From positions 1-64,000 of the forward strand of contig NZ_WWHU01000002.1 of assembly GCF_009862785.1 (NCBI RefSeq): DNA of 64,000 nucleotides, written 5' to 3'. The notes beneath the pieces were generated by a model that had not been told where the DNA came from, made no database searches, and saw nothing but the letters and a program-made list of their open reading frames with translations. Origin of the DNA: Gordonia sp. SID5947 (GTDB taxonomy: Bacteria > Actinomycetota > Actinomycetes > Mycobacteriales > Mycobacteriaceae). Below are positions 61,112-64,000 of this stretch, one piece after another; position 1 is the stretch's first letter; each line of letters starts with the position of its first letter. The translations under genes and the position numbers were made by a program.

Positions 61112-61558
61112 GTGAGTCGGCGGGTAATGAGGGGGTTTGACTCGGCTCGGTTGGCGGCGCTCCGTGAAGAGCGGGGATTCTCGCAGGCTGACCTCGCGAG
61201 ACTCTCGGGAGTGGGCCGTAGCACCCTCACTCATTGGGAGAGTGGCAAGAGCTCGCCGCAGGTCGACTTGCTCGCGAAGGCTGCGCGTATTCTGGACGTG
61301 CGGATGGAGGACCTTGTCGTCGTCCCGGTCGAAGATCGATATCCCGGCGATTATCGGATTCTTTGCGGCCTGACGCAGCCGCAGCTCGGCCTGGCGGCTG
61401 GCGTTCCCACTGCTCTTATCGGCGCTCTTGAACGCGGAGAAGTTGAGCTCGGCCCGGATGTTGCACGCAAAGTGGCTGCCGCACTTGGCCTTGAGGTTGA
61501 GGTTCTCAGTGCAGCTCACGAGCGAGCGCGGCGCCGGCCACCGGGCACTCCGGTCTGA
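61112..61558 (+). CDS. XRE-family regulator with two HTH domains
   Basis: From the GTG at 61112 (GGAGG six bases upstream; ATG at 61106 is too close to it) the product is about 148 residues. The first HTH is FDSARLAALREERGFSQADL, then ARLSGVGRSTLTHWESGKSS. A second, weaker HTH is YRILCGLTQPQLGLAAGVPT, then ALIGALERGEVELGPDVARK. The gene faces away from the transfer operon across a shared A+T-rich region, so it is a good candidate for its repressor. Tandem XRE domains in one chain suggest that it binds as a compact unit. Confidence 0.7.
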   Translation: MSRRVMRGFDSARLAALREERGFSQADLARLSGVGRSTLTHWESGKSSPQVDLLAKAARILDVRMEDLVVVPVEDRYPGDYRILCGLTQPQLGLAAGVPTALIGALERGEVELGPDVARKVAAALGLEVEVLSAAHERARRRPPGTPV

Positions 61559-61800
61559 TGCACTCCCGACCGGCGTGTCAGCCTCGCCCTTCAACGGGGT
61601 CATTAAGCGTCCTACGCGCATCCTCGCCCACCTTCGCCAAATCTTCTGCATTGCATCGTAACAATATCGTCATGTGATGCGTTAGATTTAGGATCGTAGA
61701 AGGATCTCTTTCGATAACTTGCCGCCAGCTGGGCAGGCGCTGGGCAACTCTATTAGGAGTCGTGCCCGCCTCAATGTCGGCAAACGGATAGGTTTGGACT

Positions 61801-62460
61801 GTGGTGGCGGATCGCAACCTAGAACGCTTTGGCCGAATCCTGGAGGCTCGGCGCACAGAGCTGGGTTTGAGTCAGCGGGGAGTTCGAGAAGCCGGCGGTC
61901 CGGCGGACCTGACACTTCGCAACCTCGAGAGAGCAGCAACCGGTAGACCGGACTCTGACACTCTCAGAAAACTGGACACGGCGCTGCAATGGAAACCAGG
62001 GAGCGCAGGTCATGCCCTGGCGGGAGGCGACCCGACTGCGCTGAACGATGACAAGCCAGCGCACCTCCACACCATTCGGCCTACTAAGCCGATCCTTGGA
62101 ATCGACCACGGCGTCATCATTCGAACCGATGCCCTCGCGGATTTGACCCGGAGGGGAAAGATCCTAGATGCATTAGGGGACCTCGACCCCGACACAACAC
62201 AGTCTGTCGCCGCGCTCCGCCACTCGATCGACCGCCTAACTCGCGCCTGGATTATTCGCCAGGCTGAAGTTGCCCGCCGCGCCGAGAAGATGAGCGATCT
62301 CATTCTTGTTCTTGATGATCACCTCCGCACTGAGCCCGTGGCTGATGACCCGGACGACTTCGATGACCTGCTTTATCTTCGATGGATCGCAGGTTATGTC
62401 ACTGTCGATAATGACGATCGGCTCAGGTTCGAACAAAGGTTCAATCACTCCGAGGAGTAA
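61801..62460 (+). CDS. HTH regulator with C-terminal helical domain
   Basis: GTG at 61801. The N-terminal 70 residues are an XRE-like HTH (FGRILEARRTELGLSQRGVR, then RNLERAATGRPDSDTLRKLD). The rest is helical and acidic (SIDRLTRAWIIRQAEVARRA, DDPDDFDDLLYLRWIAGYVT) and may sense a ligand or partner. The next gene starts five bases after its stop, so the two regulators are co-expressed. Confidence 0.6.
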   Translation: MVADRNLERFGRILEARRTELGLSQRGVREAGGPADLTLRNLERAATGRPDSDTLRKLDTALQWKPGSAGHALAGGDPTALNDDKPAHLHTIRPTKPILGIDHGVIIRTDALADLTRRGKILDALGDLDPDTTQSVAALRHSIDRLTRAWIIRQAEVARRAEKMSDLILVLDDHLRTEPVADDPDDFDDLLYLRWIAGYVTVDNDDRLRFEQRFNHSEE

Positions 62461-62465
62461 AGAAG

Positions 62466-62900
62466 ATGCTGACTCCCCCACTCCACGAGCGACTTGCCCG
62501 GCTCATCCATTTTGGGCACGCCCGTCACGAGACACCGTTGTCGAGTGCCGATCTCAGTGACCGGATCTCGCAACGAGTCACAATGGCAGTCTCAGAGCAG
62601 GCTGTTGAAGCATGGTTGAGCGGAGATCGAACCGATATCCCGGTAGAAACACGACGAGCTATAACTGAGATCTTTGGACTGGTGGATGACACCTACCTCA
62701 GCGATCCGCAGACGGCCGCAGGCGCCGACGCGATCATCGTCATGCACGAGCGTCTCCTCATGTACAGCGAGGCCAGAGATCTTGGTGTACAACACATCGC
62801 GACCCGCGACACCGAGCGCGATCCAGCTCTGATATCCAAAGTTCGTGCAGAGCTTCGTGCTATGACGAAGCAGCAAGAGCAGTGGGGCGAGCGTCAGTGA
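62466..62900 (+). CDS. EspR-like HTH protein
   Basis: The 144-residue protein has an HTH close to EspR-type regulators of mycolata: SSADLSDRISQRVTMAVSEQ, then AVEAWLSGDRTDIPVETRRA and ITEIFGLVDDTYLSDP. A C-terminal helix pair follows (DAIIVMHERLLMYSEARDLG). GAAGATG context places its ATG five bases after the previous stop. EspR-like genes next to DUF6545 membrane proteins form a common actinobacterial module, and the convergent neighbour here is of that kind. Its 3' end overlaps that gene by 41 bases. Confidence 0.65.
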   Translation: MLTPPLHERLARLIHFGHARHETPLSSADLSDRISQRVTMAVSEQAVEAWLSGDRTDIPVETRRAITEIFGLVDDTYLSDPQTAAGADAIIVMHERLLMYSEARDLGVQHIATRDTERDPALISKVRAELRAMTKQQEQWGERQ

Positions 62901-64000
62901 CGCTCATCCAGGCCGCTGCGACTGCGTCGACAGCGCCGTCGTCGGTCGCCCAGGTCGGTAGCTGCACTGTGTCGCCGCCAGGGTGTGGCTGCGTATTCTT
63001 GGCCGAGTAGCGGGTACAAGCAAGATGTAGCATGCGTGCGCGGTCGGCAGGATCAGCTGGCCACTGGGCATTCACCGGTAGGTACCGCGCCATTGCAAAA
63101 ACAATGTCCTCCAGCTCAATCCGCATCCGATGCTCACGCTCGGTTGCACTGGGGAGTCCGGAGTCAGACAACTCGGCGAGTCTGTATTGTGGGGCAACGG
63201 TGGTGAGATCGTTCCACATAGGACTCAATGCTTGTATCCGGCCCTCAGCGCTGCTCGCAAACCCGAGCCGCATTCTGATGTCTTGTATCACCAGCGGTGC
63301 CCCTACTGGGACGAGCCAAATTACTGATGGGTAGAACAATAAGTCATTCAGGACTGCGCTACGAGGTTCACTGAACCAGTTCACTTCTCCCGCAGCAAGC
63401 ATCCAACCTGACACGATTCGAGTCGCGAGGTCTATTGCGCTCACCAGAATGGCCGCCAGAAGAAGGAGCACCAACGTGCGACGCTTCCAGTCTGTCGCCG
63501 CCCGTGCCATCCCAATCAATATCGCTGCGATGATCCCTTCCGCTGGAAGGAATGCAACGCAGTAGAGGGTCAGGTACACACCGGTTCTCCAACTATGCAA
63601 CTCCTCTACTGCTAAGCCTCGCGCTGGGCTGGCCAGCACGAACAGAGCTACTCCTATGCCGACCACTATGGTGCACGCCACGATGGATAGGCGGAGCGAA
63701 GCCAACCCCGTTCGTGATCGCCATCGAACGGCCAACAGAAACAAGGACATCGCGGAAGCAGCAAATGCCGCGTAGCCAATGTTCCGAACGTCTGACATCG
63801 AGAGCATCGACAGATATCTCGAGTCACCGATCCACTTGTGTAGTGCGTGCTCACGCGTGAGGGCGTACACCGCAATCCAGAAGGCGTACCAGTTCGCGGC
63901 CGTCGAAGTAGGCCGGCGATCGCGAATCACGAGGATTCTGTACAGAACCAGGAAGGCGCCCAATGCCAGCAACGGTGCTTTAACGATGTCTGGAAGCGTA
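62860..64000 (-). CDS. DUF6545-like membrane protein (5' end beyond window)
   Basis: The minus-strand frame is open to the right edge, so the N-terminus is missing. The visible 380 residues contain about six transmembrane helices (for example VAFLPAEGIIAAILIGMARA and LVLLLLAAILVSAIDLATRI). A cytoplasmic domain follows with RIQALSPMWNDLTTVAPQYR and EREHRMRIELEDIVFAMARY, the signature of the MAB_1171c/DUF6545 group. Such proteins are encoded with XRE/EspR-like regulators, as here, and may be sensors. Function is not established. Confidence 0.7.
   Translation of the reverse strand, partial: TLPDIVKAPLLALGAFLVLYRILVIRDRRPTSTAANWYAFWIAVYALTREHALHKWIGDSRYLSMLSMSDVRNIGYAAFAASAMSLFLLAVRWRSRTGLASLRLSIVACTIVVGIGVALFVLASPARGLAVEELHSWRTGVYLTLYCVAFLPAEGIIAAILIGMARAATDWKRRTLVLLLLAAILVSAIDLATRIVSGWMLAAGEVNWFSEPRSAVLNDLLFYPSVIWLVPVGAPLVIQDIRMRLGFASSAEGRIQALSPMWNDLTTVAPQYRLAELSDSGLPSATEREHRMRIELEDIVFAMARYLPVNAQWPADPADRARMLHLACTRYSAKNTQPHPGGDTVQLPTWATDDGAVDAVAAAWMSVTDARPTALAASS

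Noticed and set aside
1..64000. tRNA or rRNA genes
   Set aside because: No cloverleaf or conserved rRNA segment was noticed by eye; a dedicated search could still find one.

Overview
The window looks like part of a large conjugative plasmid, or a plasmid-like integrative element, from a high-GC mycolic-acid-containing actinomycete of the Gordonia/Williamsia/Rhodococcus/Nocardia type. Reasons: GC-rich codon use throughout, a ParA plus ribbon-helix-helix partition pair beside an 18-bp tandem repeat array, a 2109-residue MOBF relaxase-helicase, a VirD4-type coupling protein, a long actinobacterial type IV secretion operon, and a cutinase-family protein inside that operon. No rRNA or tRNA gene was recognised.

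Layout. 1-1.9 kb: end of a winged-helix (possibly replication) protein, repeats, parA and a small RHH partner. 2-10.9 kb: accessory genes (secreted and lipoproteins, a pentapeptide protein, two overlapping sigma-70 genes, an XRE regulator, DUF6308 and DUF4429 proteins). 11-18.6 kb: a restriction/defence cluster with a small PD-(D/E)XK protein, YegP, a type III restriction-modification pair, an Mrr-like nuclease and a second pentapeptide protein. 19.5-21 kb: an IS110-family insertion sequence with a structured upstream region. 21-25.3 kb: an MMPL exporter, its TetR regulator with palindromic operators, and a hotdog thioesterase. 25.7-33.2 kb: small plasmid-type genes (DUF3560, NrdH, a DnaB-N-like protein, a VbhA/Fic pair, M48 protease, HNH protein, coiled-coil protein) interrupted by a striking nested inverted repeat at 28222-28350. 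33.7-40 kb: the relaxase. 41.2-60.7 kb: a minus-strand operon of about 15 genes encoding the transfer apparatus. 61-64 kb: three HTH regulators and the end of a DUF6545-like membrane protein.

How the genes fit together. The relaxase would nick and pilot the DNA. The coupling protein (41833-43659), VirB4-like ATPase (45628-47252) and SCO6880-type protein (47310-48935) would power export. The 742-residue polytopic protein and several bitopic proteins would build the channel. At the 5' end of the operon are a cutinase whose triad appears split across 570 residues, and a protein with four peptidoglycan-acting domains. Together they look like a module for passing the mycomembrane and cell wall. 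The Fic protein shares a C-terminal tail with the relaxase, so it may be a second translocated substrate.

Sequence quality caveat: at least nine otherwise good genes are split by one missing base in a homopolymer. This looks like uncorrected sequencing error more than gene decay. Such genes are listed here at their presumed full length with the break point stated.
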